A stretch of 64,000 nt of DNA from positions 17,725,149 through 17,789,148 of the forward strand of contig NC_045146.1 of the NCBI RefSeq assembly GCF_008831285.2. The letters run 5' to 3'. The DNA is from Nymphaea colorata. Taxonomy: Eukaryota > Streptophyta > Magnoliopsida > Nymphaeales > Nymphaeaceae. The position numbers and the translations under genes were made by a program. Below the pieces are notes generated by a model. That model ran no database searches, had not been told where the DNA came from, and saw only the letters and a list, made by a program, of their open reading frames with translations. Shown piece by piece: positions 25,301 to 37,403 of the stretch; position 1 is the first letter of the stretch; each line of letters opens with the position of its first letter.

Positions 25301-28300
25301 GGAGCCATGAAAGTAAGACCAAATCGAGCGAGCACAATGAACGATCAAAACTAGCCATTAGAATTTAATGGGGGCATTAGCCAATATCCGTCATCAATTT
25401 TTCTTAGATACCAAAGATGGCAATCATTGGAATCAGACAGCACGCATTTGCCTGCACACACACACACACACAAAACCACACAAGCGCACACAGGGAAAGC
25501 ACGTAAAATGAAACATACCCAATGAGATAGATTCGGGGCTCAAGTAGGATATCTACCTGACCAGAAACGTTTCTATTCAGGCTTACTGTGGTTTAGGTTC
25601 TTCAGGTGCTCAACCAACTAATTATGACAGATCAACAATGTCCAGGCAGTGTTCTTCCACTTATAGAAAGCAAAATAGTCCAAGAGAATTTTTATTTCAG
25701 TAATCGCTCATGGTTTGCTGATTGATCATTATATCAACCAAATACATCAAAATAGAGTCTGCAACTCATGAATAAACCCAAAATAGATGAAGGCGGCCAT
25801 CCTGCAAGATAGAGAAGTGTTAAGTTACAGAAGTTTTACAAGTACCCAGGCTGCACTTAAAAATCCACGGAGAATCACTGTGGACACTAATTAATAAACG
25901 TTGGATGGAGGCTTGAATAGTAGAATTTATCATTGATACAAAGCAACAACCATGCCTTCAACATAATTTAGAGCAAAAGTTTTGATCAGTTGCATTGGCA
26001 AAAGCAACAAGGTGCAACATGCATTAGCACACGTGCCATCGCCCCAGCAGGAGCCTGCAACCCCAGCATAACAGGCACAAAATGAACCTTGCTTTATGGT
26101 TTTTCCCAGTAAAGAAGGCTGTATGCCTAGATCAGTAACAGAATAATGTAAAATTGTTTTAGATCCCGTTAGCACATATCATAATGTTCAGCTTCCAGCA
26201 GATATGCTGGGATCTCCACAAAAAGTGGGTTTACTGGATGCCTATATAAGAACAGTCCAAGCCAATTCTGTCTGTTAAATTATATAAAGCTCTCACCTAC
26301 GGACTGAGCAGGGATTAAACTTCATATAGGTAGTCTTACCAAGCTCTACAGTTCAAGGTATTCCTTAAAGCCGTGCTTACGGAGAACATGTGCAAATTTA
26401 CAAACAGGAGATTTGTCAATTGCTATTAACCTCTCCATGTTCTCTATGAGTCTGAAATCTGTCATTCCAAAGACCAGTGGCAGGTTATAAAGTGAGCCAC
26501 AGGATTAACAATGACAGTATTGAATAAGTAAGTCCCAGAAACAACCACTAAGAAACATAATAGAAAAACTCATGCCCCACAGTCAGTAACCAACAGAATT
26601 AGTTCCACCCACTTGACGTGCTCCAAATTCCAAAATAAACCAGGCAATCTGATAAGAATGATACTTGAACTGGACCACAAGCGCCAACTATATATTTTCA
26701 TTAAGCTGGAATTTCTTAGTTTCCAATTAATTGGACGAAGACATAAAACCATTTAAGAAGCCAGCTTCTTGATGTCTTGCCAACTCAAGTCAGACAAGAA
26801 TTTCAGACGTCCATTTTGAGCATCTTATCCGAAGATGTAATGCAAACATGGATATAATATTGTCAAGTATTCTGAAAACAGATTCCACATCTGGATCAAG
26901 TTTGGCAATTGCTACTCTTCCTCATTATATATCTCTTTTAACAAAAGTACAAATATGAACAAATAGTGATGAATCTTGCCTTGATATATCTCAAACAACT
27001 GCTAGGATAAAACACTTCTGCTAAAACCTAGTTAACTGCTCTTCAGAAATGACTGGTACAACCAGCTCCAGAAAAAAGAAGAAGTAAAACAAACGAAAGA
27101 AGCATTTCAAAAAGGCATTCAAAAGAATGAGAAAGGGCTAAGTAACATAGTTCATTACCATAAAGTCTGTTAGAACTTAGAAATGCTGCATTACACTTCC
27201 ATCAAGCTTCACATTCTAGTGTGTCACCATGCTGCAGCAATATTTATGCTCATAGGAACTACGCAATACTTTACAAGTCAAATGAAACCCTTTTCGTCCA
27301 TTTCATTCTACCAAACAATGTACACCTAGCTTGGTAGCTAACTGTTTAGTCTTAATCGTATGGCTGTTGAGTTATTTTCTATGTTGTCAACCTAGGCAAC
27401 TAGTTGCTTAGTCTCTAGCCAGCCAGCTCATCCACTGCTACATAGCCGAAAGGCTAATTCCACTAACTAGGTCGGCTAGTTCATAGTTCATACTAGTCGG
27501 TGAAAGACTAATAGGTGCCTGGGTCAAATTAGTTTATTATTAAGGAGACAAGCTCCTTTCTTTTAGAGAGAGAGAGAGAGAGATGTGTAGGGCCACTAAC
27601 TGGTCCCGCAAGTGGCAATTTGAACTTCCTACCAGCTAGAATCTACACCCTCAGATGGCTTCACCCGAGGGTGCAGGACTCCATTTCCTTATAAAAGGAG
27701 AGGCAGATGGTTACCACAAGCATCCCATTTCAAGAAGGGGGTTATCTGGATTCTGGACAATCCATCTAAGGGTCAAAAGTTTACAGTATAGCATGTCGTC
27801 TGTAAGTTTACATGTCTTTCATCCACACATAGCTAAGCATCAACTTTTCAAGAAACTCCATGTTGTGCCTTTGTGGCTACCTGATACCTTGTAATTGTCT
27901 CCTTTCTACTAGAAACCAGGATTCCTCATCATTTCATGGTTTTACAGTGAAACTGTAATTCCTTTATTCATTCATCAGCACAGTAGCTAACTACTTCACT
28001 TAAGATCTAGTCATACACATGTGGAAACCTCCAAGAGACTTATCTTCATATCTAAGTCGACTTCATGCTCCTATGAACCCTTTTCTTTTCCCTTCTTGAT
28101 AGACCCTCTTAATCTACGTATCTTTCCTTACTACTGTTTCGAGAATCCTTGTTCCTTGTCCACCATTGTCCAGTATGCTTCTAAAATGAGGTGCTACATC
28201 ACGTTTAAAGTTCAATTATTCAGCATGTTATTCTAGACAGTGTGGCCGTGACAGATTGTCTATCGCTAGAAACGCAATGCGTAGACAGATTGTTTCCCAC

Positions 28301-28807
28301 TAGATCATAAAGACAACGGCACCAACAAACAGAAACATGCCCCAATTAGCTCATGATGTCTTCCATGAACAGATAGGAGTTCCAATGCAGTGGTTTAAAA
28401 CTGTATACAAAGGATTGCGCTAGAACAGCCACATACAAACACATGCCCAGAGAGACATGAACGTGACTGCAGACAAATTTACGTGCACATAATGGAAAAA
28501 ATCACCCAACCTGCTAAGGCTAATAAAAAATGCAGTTTTTTCGAAAAATTTGAAAGTTCTCCACAACACGATCCCAATAATCCCCTTGCACGAAGAAATT
28601 CCACACACACCAAATACCAATCTATCAATGGCGCCACTATGCTCAGCAAGACCCGATTCTAATGACAACATATAAGGAGAAAAGCCAAAAGAAACCCTAA
28701 AGCAAGTAACACAGGGAAACTCCTGATGTATAAAAGTAAGTTGGAAAAAAAGCAAATAGACACCGGTCTTATCGAATCCGCGTACCAGAATCGGAGGCGC
28801 GCGGAGA
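22320..28807. other. intergenic region without a supported gene, apart from one hAT MITE
   Basis: It contains open frames of up to about 105 codons with no motifs I recognise. The (CA)n run near 25458-25471 and (GA)n near 27567-27584 are microsatellites. A sequence at about 22845-23140 has ends resembling a common plant MITE (right end inverse AGGGGCTGTTTGATG), but I could not define it. Part of 28400-28800 may be 3' UTR of the gene ending at 28808. Confidence 0.5.
24225..24601. mobile_element. non-autonomous hAT-type MITE, 377 bp, with 8-bp TSD
   Basis: The element begins TAGGGCTGCACA and ends with its inverse TGTGCAGCCCTA. The inverted ends extend about 22 bp with a one-base gap. It is flanked on both sides by the identical octamer CTCCGAAC (24217-24224 and 24602-24609), the target duplication length expected of hAT elements. 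The interior is dense in GAGTCGAG/CTCGACTCG motifs, making it strongly self-complementary. It has no coding capacity. The perfect TSD suggests a fairly recent insertion. Confidence 0.9.
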
Positions 28808-29080
28808 TCAATGGCCACCGTGCTCTTTGGCGTGCTGCTGGTGCTCGAGGTGGCGGCGCTCCTCGGGGAGGGCGATGAGGTAGGAGAAGGCCATGCCACC
28901 GAAGCAGACGTGGTAGAGGGGGTCGATGGAGTTGGTCATGATGTATTTCTTGTGGTAGTTGTCGAGCCAGTTCTGGAAGGTGCTCCTCAGGAACCCCATC
29001 GACATCTTGGGCTTGAGGTGGGCGGGCACGTCCTTCACCTTCATCCCCTTCATCTCGTTGAACAATCCCCTCATCGCCAT
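28808..29080 (-). CDS. small mitochondrial protein, plant Fb15 / ATP synthase subunit f-like, 90 aa
   Basis: A single-exon frame of 90 codons starts MAMRGLFNEMKGMKVK and ends HLEHQQHAKEHGGH. I recognise it as the highly conserved plant 'fiber protein Fb15' type, in Arabidopsis probably At4g30010 (once mislabelled an RNA helicase). The family has been assigned to the mitochondrial ATP synthase membrane sector as a subunit f counterpart; that assignment is from memory. One hydrophobic segment (about residues 54-71, LYHVCFGGMAFSYLIALP) fits a single membrane span, preceded by the NWLDNYHKKYI amphipathic stretch. The start was chosen at 29080 because conservation begins there. The frame happens to stay open upstream to 29302, but that part is low-complexity leader sequence. 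The gene lies on the same strand as PRH. Confidence 0.85.
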   Translation of the reverse strand: MAMRGLFNEMKGMKVKDVPAHLKPKMSMGFLRSTFQNWLDNYHKKYIMTNSIDPLYHVCFGGMAFSYLIALPEERRHLEHQQHAKEHGGH

Positions 29081-29280
29081 CGTTTCTCTCTCCCTATTAG
29101 AAACCCTTAAATCTTCTTCGCCACCCTCTCTCAAATTCTCAATCCCCTCGCCTTCTTCCTTCTTCCTCTCCGTGGATCGATCCCTCTTGTTCGAAATTAG
29201 GGCTCTCAAGGGAGACGGAAATTGGGTAGAAAAGGAAAAATGGATTCTCGTACGTCCGCGTGGGAAAAGGCCGCTTGACG

Positions 29281-31140
29281 TATGAGTGTGTTTGGAAAAC
29301 AAGCCCCAACGCCCTCTCTCACACTATTCAGAAATTTACGTATAGCCGTCGAAGTGTTGCGATTTTACAGAATAAAGATATAAAAGTTTGCACTTCGGGT
29401 TGGATTTGGCTTTTACCAGATCCGACTTAATTGGATCTCATTTAACTTGGACATGGGGCTCGATTTTTTTAAATCGAATCAGAATCCAGCTAGATATGAT
29501 TAAGGTCAGATCCAAACCGGTCCACCGGACGAATCTTATTTTCTTTACCAAATCCAAGAAACCGATCTAATTTGAGGCCCATTGACAACCGCAACTCAAA
29601 ATCACGAGAAAATTACAAAATGCGTCTAATGTTTAAGCAAATAACAAATTATCATTCAACTTTTAGGCTTTCAATTTTTGAGAAAGATTTTTAAAGAGCA
29701 TGCTGAAGATGATTTTTTATGTATACGAAATACTCGTTTTGAATACAAAGATCATGACTAATGAAAGAGCGGTTCATTATGAGAAGTACCTTGCCTTTTC
29801 ATATCTAAAACTAATGTTTTCTATCATTAGCAGTTTCTTTGAGAAATTTTCTAAAAAGTGGAGAGCTTATTCGTTAAAGTTTTGAAGCTAGAATGGTGAT
29901 TTGTTATTTGCTTAAATATCAGGTGTGTTTTTTGCAATTCTTTATAAAATAAAAAATTATTGAGAAAGAGATTGCTAAAGAGGTGTATATTTGGGTATAT
30001 TTGCTTATTTATGTATGATCTGTTGCTTAACGTTTATATTTATCTTATTTTACGAAATTGTAGAAGCGAAGTAGGTAGTATGAGGTATTTATGCGGATGT
30101 AAGGATAAAGTTTACTTAGATGACATTTATAAAAATTTTGCAAAGTTTGTGATGCATTATTGGACTATGAGTTAAACCGCCAAACAATTATTTGCATCAA
30201 CATTCATATATCGCTGGCTATACCTCAAAGTTCAAACTCAGTCCGAAAATAAATTTTTCGCTATAATAACTAGAAGTCAAGTGTGTTGATTTCATTGACC
30301 TACGTAGCAGGTCAATGAATGTAAGTGAAAGAGGTTTTTGGTTCCGCTGTCTTGTCTTGTAAGTGAAAGAGGTTTTTGGTTCACTTGGAGGTGTTTGATT
30401 AGGTGACATCTAGGATTAGTAGTGGAGCTCATGTGTGCTTAGTGTGGGCCATTGCCCACGCCAATTCTTGAAATCTTTTATTATGGTTCTACATGTGATG
30501 CCCACACCAGACTTAGTTCAGTACCCCGAGCCGCAAATACTCATCTCAATAGCCAAAGATCGGTTAGTGCCTCTTAGCCAAAAGTTTCAGGTTCTGCCAC
30601 CGTCTAAAAACATTTCACATTGCAGTTTCGATATTTTTTTAGTAAACAAACAAAATTTAGAGTTTTAAAAACAAATGCCATGTTTGTGAAAGTAATTTAA
30701 ACAATGTAACCATCATTCAAAATAAGTTTTCCTTTTTAATGTAGATAAAAAATATTTGTTCAAATTTGATTTTGCAATTGCCAACAAAATGGAGAACATC
30801 CAAATAACAAAGGGAATCTTCCTCGCATGTGAACAAGGAGTTATTATTTCTTTATATGCTTGATATGAGAGTCCAACTAAAATGTACAGAAGTGTGCAGA
30901 ATAAGAAGTTCATCGCGACATATACATATATATAGACGCTATTCTGTCAATTGCTTGCTTAAAAACCATGTCCGCATCAACTTGCCCAATTAGAAAATGT
31001 AAATATTATACAAAACATTATCTTTTTAGAGGTTGCCCAAGAAACTTGCCTAACATAATGTATCCTAATCCATTTTGCGCTTCCATTGAAACAATTAGAG
31101 GTATAGCATATGTAAGCTGTTTAATATAGACTGATCATTA
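29281..31140. other. intergenic region, nothing recognised
   Basis: AT-rich sequence with several open frames of about 60-77 codons and no motifs. A short direct repeat (GTAAGTGAAAGAGGTTTTTG) occurs twice near 30321 and 30360. Confidence 0.6.
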
Positions 31141-31156
31141 CTCAAATTGGGTCAGA

Positions 31157-31189
31157 CAGACCAACTACAATGGGAATCAAAATTATACT

Positions 31190-31240
<51 letters not shown>

Positions 31241-31310
31241 AGAGTATCGTTTATCATTAAAACTCTTTATCTTATGCAGTATAACTTTGATTCCCATTGT
31301 AGTTGGTCTG
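31157..31310. repeat. 33-bp inverted repeat around a (GA)n loop
   Basis: The left arm at 31157-31189 and the right arm at 31278-31310 are reverse complements over 33 bp with one mismatch. The left arm begins CAGACCAACTACAATGGG and the right arm ends CCCATTGTAGTTGGTCTG. The 88-bp loop holds a (GA)n tract (about 31189-31236) and AT-rich sequence. Similarity stops sharply at the outer ends and I see no target duplication. It may be a foldback MITE or another hairpin-forming sequence. Confidence 0.9.
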
Positions 31311-31726
31311 TATAATATAACATAATAGGTGCATCTAGTTTGTGTATACAAATATGCAAATATAGTGCACCTAACGCCAAAGTGGGCTTAGTTTCCAATA
31401 TGAAGGGAAAGAATATGTTGCTTGTGCCATTTAAACAGCTTCATTTGCCACCAGAGAGGCCTCTCTCTGTTTTTGTCTTGCGGTTTGTTACGGTAATTAG
31501 AGGACTTCTTGTCCTTAATTTTTGTATCTAGGAGATCGTCCTCCAATTTTGATATACATTCTCATTTTACCGGCTCTTTGTTTTTTTTTTTTTTCTTTCC
31601 GCTATTATGTTGTTCTACTGTGTATAGGTCATTTTATTTTTATTTTTGCGGGCTCTCTCTATCTCTCGCTTTATGCTTTATGTGGGTGTGACTCTCTCTC
31701 TCTCTCTGGTGTGTGTGCGTGTGAAA

Positions 31727-34700
31727 ATGGCAGCCGAAGCAATCGTTTAACGTTATTGGAGAAGGTGTTGGGTCTTCCTCAACAAGAGATCTCGAAGGTT
31801 GTAACTGTGATGGCTGAATTGGCAAAGCTGGAGAGGTAATTGCGTTCTATCCAACCCATATTTAGAGATGCTCAACACAAGCAATTCACGGTACCTGAAG
31901 TCAAGGATTGGATGGCGAGGTTCAATGGCTTAGCTTATGATGCGCAGGATGTGATTGACATATACACAAGGTCAAATGCAACGCTTTCATGGAGGTAGGT
32001 GGGTCTCTTCCCTCTCGTCTTCCACGGTTTGATGTTCTGTTTCTTCATCGAACCAGTAATAAGATTGAACAGATAAACAAGAGTTGGCATGCTGCGCAAA
32101 GAGATAAATCATTAGGCCTCATTCCAAAGGAAGAGGGATCTTCATCAGGTGGGGATGTGAGCCAGTGTGGATTGAAAACCGGCAAACAAATTGCTTCATC
32201 ACTGAGCCTGATGCCATTGGAAGGGAAGAAGATGAAAAATTGGTGGTTGCGTGGTTGATGGAGGATCTGAATGAAAGGCAAAAGAATGCATCTGTTATAG
32301 CGGTCGTTGGTATGGGGGGTCTTGGAAAGAGCACCATCGCCAAGAAGCTCGACAACAGTAGCGAAGTCAGGGGATACTTCAACAAAAGAATGTGGGTCTG
32401 TGTCTCTGAGAAGCCCAACTTGCTGAATTTGTCCAAAAAGATCATGGAGGAGATTTGTGTAAACGAAAGTGGTGCCAATGAATTCACTAACGGAAAGCCT
32501 GTACACTCCAAGATCGGTAACCATTTGAAAGGCAAAAGGTTTCTGCTCGTGCTAGATGATGTATGGGACTACAAATGGTGGAATGAATTAAATGGTGTCC
32601 TGCAAACTGGTGGATCAGGGAGCAAGGTACTGATTCACCACTAGAAAGATAAACGTGCAAAGGGAATGAATATACATTGCATGAAATGAAGTGCCTATCA
32701 ATTGAGCAGAGCTGGTGCCTCTTCCAGTCCAAGGTATGCCTGGAAGGCGAGAAGGAGGAAGACCTTAACGTGGTTCAGGACATTGGAAAAAAAATTGTGA
32801 CATGCAGCGGACTGCCACTTGCTTTAGTTGTTACAGCAGGCTTGTTGCGTAAAAAGGACAGAGAAAGGCCTGTTTGGCATCGCGTTGCTCATAGCTCATT
32901 GTGGACATTGGAAAATGACAGGGATGATATTCGACCAATCATAGGATTGAGTTACATGAGCTTGTCATTGCCCTTAAAGCAATCCCTCACATATTGTTCT
33001 GTATTTCCTACAGATTATGAGATGGAAAGGGAAAAGTTACTGAGGCTCTGGATAGCTGAAGGCTTTGTTCAGAAGAAGGGGAGGAGATGGAGGATGTGGC
33101 TGAGAAGTACTTAGAAGTTCTGGTTGCTCGGTCCCTGATCCAACCTTTGGCGCGAGGATTCACTTACAAATTGCATGACATCGTCCATGATTTTTCTCTT
33201 GACATAAGAAAGAACAAGTGCATTGATGGAACTGTTTTGAAATCAGGGAGCATGCCTAATGAGGCGTGTTTTTGTTTCTTGGGTATTGGAAACTGCTCTT
33301 TGGATGAACTGAACAAGCAAAGAAAACTTCGTACCTTGATAATTTTGAAGCAAAGAGTCATGTGATTAGTAATGCTTTTTTGCGTTTCCAGTGGCTGACT
33401 TGAGTGGAAAACAGTGCATACACAATTTGCCAGAGTCGAATGGAGATTTATTGCTTTTAAGGTACGTAGATCTCACTAGTACAAGAATTATCCAGTTGCG
33501 TAATTCAATTACCAAACTCTACGATCTGCAAGTGCTGGCCCTTGGTCGTAGTGCTATAGAAAAGATGCCTGAAAGAATATCACATTTGAAGAATCTTAGG
33601 CATCTCCACAGAGAACAAACTTCTGGTTGGTAATCCCAGCGACATGCCTACTCTGGATGCGTCCTTGCAGAGTTGTGCCATTTGGATAATCTGAGGGCAA
33701 AACTAAGAATCGAACATCTGGAAAGAGTTGGAACAGAAGAAGAGGCACAAGAAGCAGGACTAGAAAGGAAAGACAAGCTGCGGTGGTTGGAGTGGTCTTC
33801 TGACAAGATCGATATTGAGAAGCAGGATGACAGAGAAAAGGTGGGGCGTGTGTGGGAAAGTCTAAAGCCTCCACTAGGCCTCAAAAGATTGGAAGTTGAA
33901 AATTATATGGGCAGAAGAACACCCACATGGATAAGCTCCCCTGCCTACCACGCTTTGGACGAAATCGTGTTAATGTGATGCGATTACTTGGAGCGGTTAC
34001 CGTGTTTAGGACAATTGCAAAAGCTTGCAAGGCTTCACAGCTATGGAGCTTCAGAAGTTAAGATTATCGACGATGGTGCGCCCAATAATGAAGTTCGATT
34101 TCCCAAGCTAGAAGAGCTGCGCCTATTTGGTCTGACGAGCTTAGAGAAATGGTTATGTACGATTCAAGAGCAGGAACGATGCCAGGTCTCAAAAGGCTGA
34201 AAATAAGTAGATGTGGGCACTTGAAGTCAATTCCCTTGTTTGCAACTCTGCTGGAACTAGAGATTGACAGCATGGGAAGATGGGAGGGATGGATAGGAGA
34301 AAAAGAGAGAGGGAAAAAGCTGGTGCTACCACATGTGAAGAAGATGCACATCTGATCTTGTCCAAATCTGAGGAGTTTACCAGACTGTTCGGAGTTTTGA
34401 AAGGCTATTCTTGTATTCTCTGAACAATTGCGAGGGATGGCATTGGGCAGAACAAGGGAAGGCAGAAGAAATGGCGACCACATTGCTATCACTCAAAATA
34501 ATGGGAATCAAACGTTGCCCAAGCTTGAAAATTTTGCCAAATTGTCGTATGCTGGAAGAACTAAGACTCCACGATATAGAGAACCTGAACGGATGGTGGA
34601 GAGGGCAAAGAAATGAAGGTGGAAAGATGGCGACAATGTCTTGTCCAAAACTAAAGACTGTCTTTGACTGCCCAGAATTGGAGGTATTAACAGTTCAAGA

Positions 34701-35331
34701 TATGGACAATTAGGAAGGAGGGGTGGGAACAAGAGGCAGTGAGGAGAAGAAGGTGGTGCAGCGACATTTGAGAAAAATGGATATTGTAGACTGCCAAAAC
34801 TTAAAATCTCTGCCCATTTCTACGTCCTTGTTGGAATTGAAGATCAAACGCTCATCAATTTCAGCCGTTGTGGTGAGCTCTCTTGGCTACCCAACGGGCT
34901 GCAACTCCTCACAAACCTCAACAAGAGACTGAAACTAGGAGATCTACCTCAGCTCACATCACTCCCTGCGACGCTGCTGGAAAAGATGAGATGTCTGAAA
35001 AAGCTTAACACTCGGTCCATTTCCCAATCTGATCACGCCAGGGCAAGCAGGGGACTTCTCCTTGGACACTTGGGATCATTATCGAGACTCCAGCGCCTCC
35101 GTGTTAGAGGGTTTTAGGATCCACAGATAGAAGAGTTGGGCCGATTGGTGGAGTATGAACCAGCTTGAAGAGTTGCATGTGAAAAGCTCGCCAAGTCTGA
35201 TCCCTTCTATCTTGCACGCGTTAAGATACCACCGCCACTGCCACAAGCTGAGATTTATCAAAATTAGCTGCCTGAACCAATGTGATTCTCCTGTATTCGA
35301 GTATCATCAAATGGGAGAGACCCTGATGTGA
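31727..35331 (+). pseudogene. CC-NB-ARC-LRR (CNL) disease-resistance pseudogene, multiply disrupted
   Basis: The relic spans 3.6 kb without introns. It starts ATG GCA GCC GAA, shifts frame within about 20 bases, and has an in-frame TAA at 31837-31839 in the coiled-coil domain. P-loop GMGGLGKST is at 32309-32335 and kinase-2 LLVLDDVW at 32543-32566; the final Trp marks the non-TIR class. A TAG at 32642 and a frame change follow in the RNBS-B region. GLPLA is at 32809-32823, the FPTDYEMEREKLLRLW segment near 33008-33050, and LHD in place of MHD at 33171-33179. Another frame change occurs at about 33085. LRR-like segments (HLKNLRHL, LKSLPISTSLLEL and others) continue through several more stops and shifts to a final readable stretch at 35155-35331. 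Translated relatives would have sensed pathogens in the cytoplasm; this copy cannot make a full protein. Confidence 0.93.
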
Positions 35332-37403
35332 ACTAGAGATTGGTTCCGCAGAGATGAGCGATCAACTTAGTGGGTGGCAGCACCTAGGCGCCTTGGTGGA
35401 TGCCTTGAGAGTAGTGGCCATCGGGTGAGATTGATCCTCCTCACGTTCCAATCAACAGGGTCGAGTCTTCCACATGGTTGATCCTCGCGTGTTTGTTATT
35501 GCAGGTTCGCAGTTGTGCTTGTTTTGAAGTTACGCAAAAAGATAGTCGTATGTCACCATCCCATGATCATATCAAGCTGAATTTTTGCAGACAAAATCCC
35601 CATATTTCTTGCCCTTCAAATTCTTCTTCTTCTTCTTCTTTTTTGTGTCCAGATCAGTTTTCTTTCTTCATTTTTCTTCAATTCTTAACCGATGGTTGTG
35701 TTTTTGCTGGATCTGTCAGGAAGAGATTTAACTTATTCTGAAACATATATGGGTGGCCTGTTTTGTTCAGTCTCGGTCCATTTTCTTATGCTTCTGGCTT
35801 GCATGTTATTAGATCTTACCTACTAATGTCATTTATGAGATTAGTTTTAGTAAAGATGATCTTATGAGTTGCAGGAACCCGACGAACCTCAAAGCCTTTT
35901 GTTGATTGAAAGTCAATAGCCAAAAATGCATCAAAAGTTTACACAAAATTGAAAATTACTTTAACATGATTTTGTCTTAATTTAAAAAATGGAGATGTAT
36001 TTGATAGCTTAGCTCTTGTTATGAACTACGGTTTGGTTAGGTAGAAATGAAAATTAAAAGAATATAAAACAAGTCCACGTACGTGCAATCAGTCGTATTA
36101 AATGTAAAGATCTTCAAGCTGTTTTGACATAGTTTCATGGTTTTGGTGTGTTCGATATGGACCTAAAACCTGCAAGTTCGACTATTTATTTTTGCTTTTT
36201 AGGCCAAAAAAAAAAGAACAAATTTTTTTAGCCCACAAAATATGATGCATTATATTCAACTTCTTTTTGGTAAAAGAAAAAAAAAATCTTGAAGCGTGTC
36301 CATTCGGTGATTCAAAAGCCATGTTCTACTAAACCAACCCAATAAATAAATAATCTATCCATGTATTTCTAAGTTCATAAAAATAATAATAGTAAAATAA
36401 TAATTAAAAAATGGTGAGCAATTATGTGTGCAGTCGGTTGTACTACAATTAAAACCACCCAGCATTAATCAATACTCAACATGAAGAGGTGACGCGTTCT
36501 GCGAATTTTTTATTCTGGTGTCTTTTGTAAATCCTTTTCAACAAACTACTTCAAAAGCGTCTACGTTTATTGTAGTTTTATGTTTACATCTGTTTCAAGG
36601 TCAATGAAAGCAAATATCTTTTGTTCTAGTTGAATAAAAACTTGGGCATCGGATACAAGCGGTTGGAATTCAAGTCGGATCCAGAACCTGTTATTCAAAT
36701 CAATTCGGACCTGATGTTCACAACATTACATGCAGCCCCGGATCCTATTTCATGGGATCGGACTTCTACACCGTAGGGACAAACTGCCCACACGGGGTTC
36801 GACTTTCGGGTTTGGTGTTGAAAACGAACCCGAACATTTTTCCCACACGACAATGCTGACCTGAATAAATATCCACCCAGGCGGAATACCGCGATAATGG
36901 GCCCCACCGATTGCCCCGGACAACCGTGACGCCGTTAGCACCACCTTCCCCAAACCGCTCTCCCCTCCCGTGAAACCGCCAACCCCAGGTGTCGCTCTCG
37001 CCCTTTCACTATTGCAGTACGGACCTTAACCGTGGTTAAGAGCCAAGAGGATCTTCTTTTTTTTTTTTCTTTTTTTTTTCATTTCTGCCCCTATGAGAGC
37101 ATCCGATCTTCCTAATAACCATGTTCAAGTCAATATAACTTTTTCATAATACCGCCCTAACCGACGCTTCACTTTTGTGTATTTTCAACAAGACAGTATT
37201 TCGAATAACCTGAGAAGCAAGAGCGTTTTTGACTTTCAAAGAACAGAGAACGTACAATTTTGTTGTTTCCCCGTCAAAAGCAAGGGGAGAAAAGAAACAC
37301 CGCATATGCGCGAAACAAGGAAAAGGAAAAGAAAAAAAAAAAAAAACATGAACAAGAGCTGTAAATTGTGACCTCTGTTGAAATTTGGAAATGGAAACCG
37401 CTT
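35332..37403. other. intergenic region, nothing recognised
   Basis: AT-rich at the left, becoming more GC-rich after about 36650, close to the next gene. Short A/T homopolymers occur near 36205, 36280 and 37060. No coding signal is supported. Confidence 0.55.

Noticed and set aside
28811-29285. Plus-strand frames antisense to the Fb15-like gene
   Set aside because: They mirror the conserved minus-strand coding sequence and its leader.
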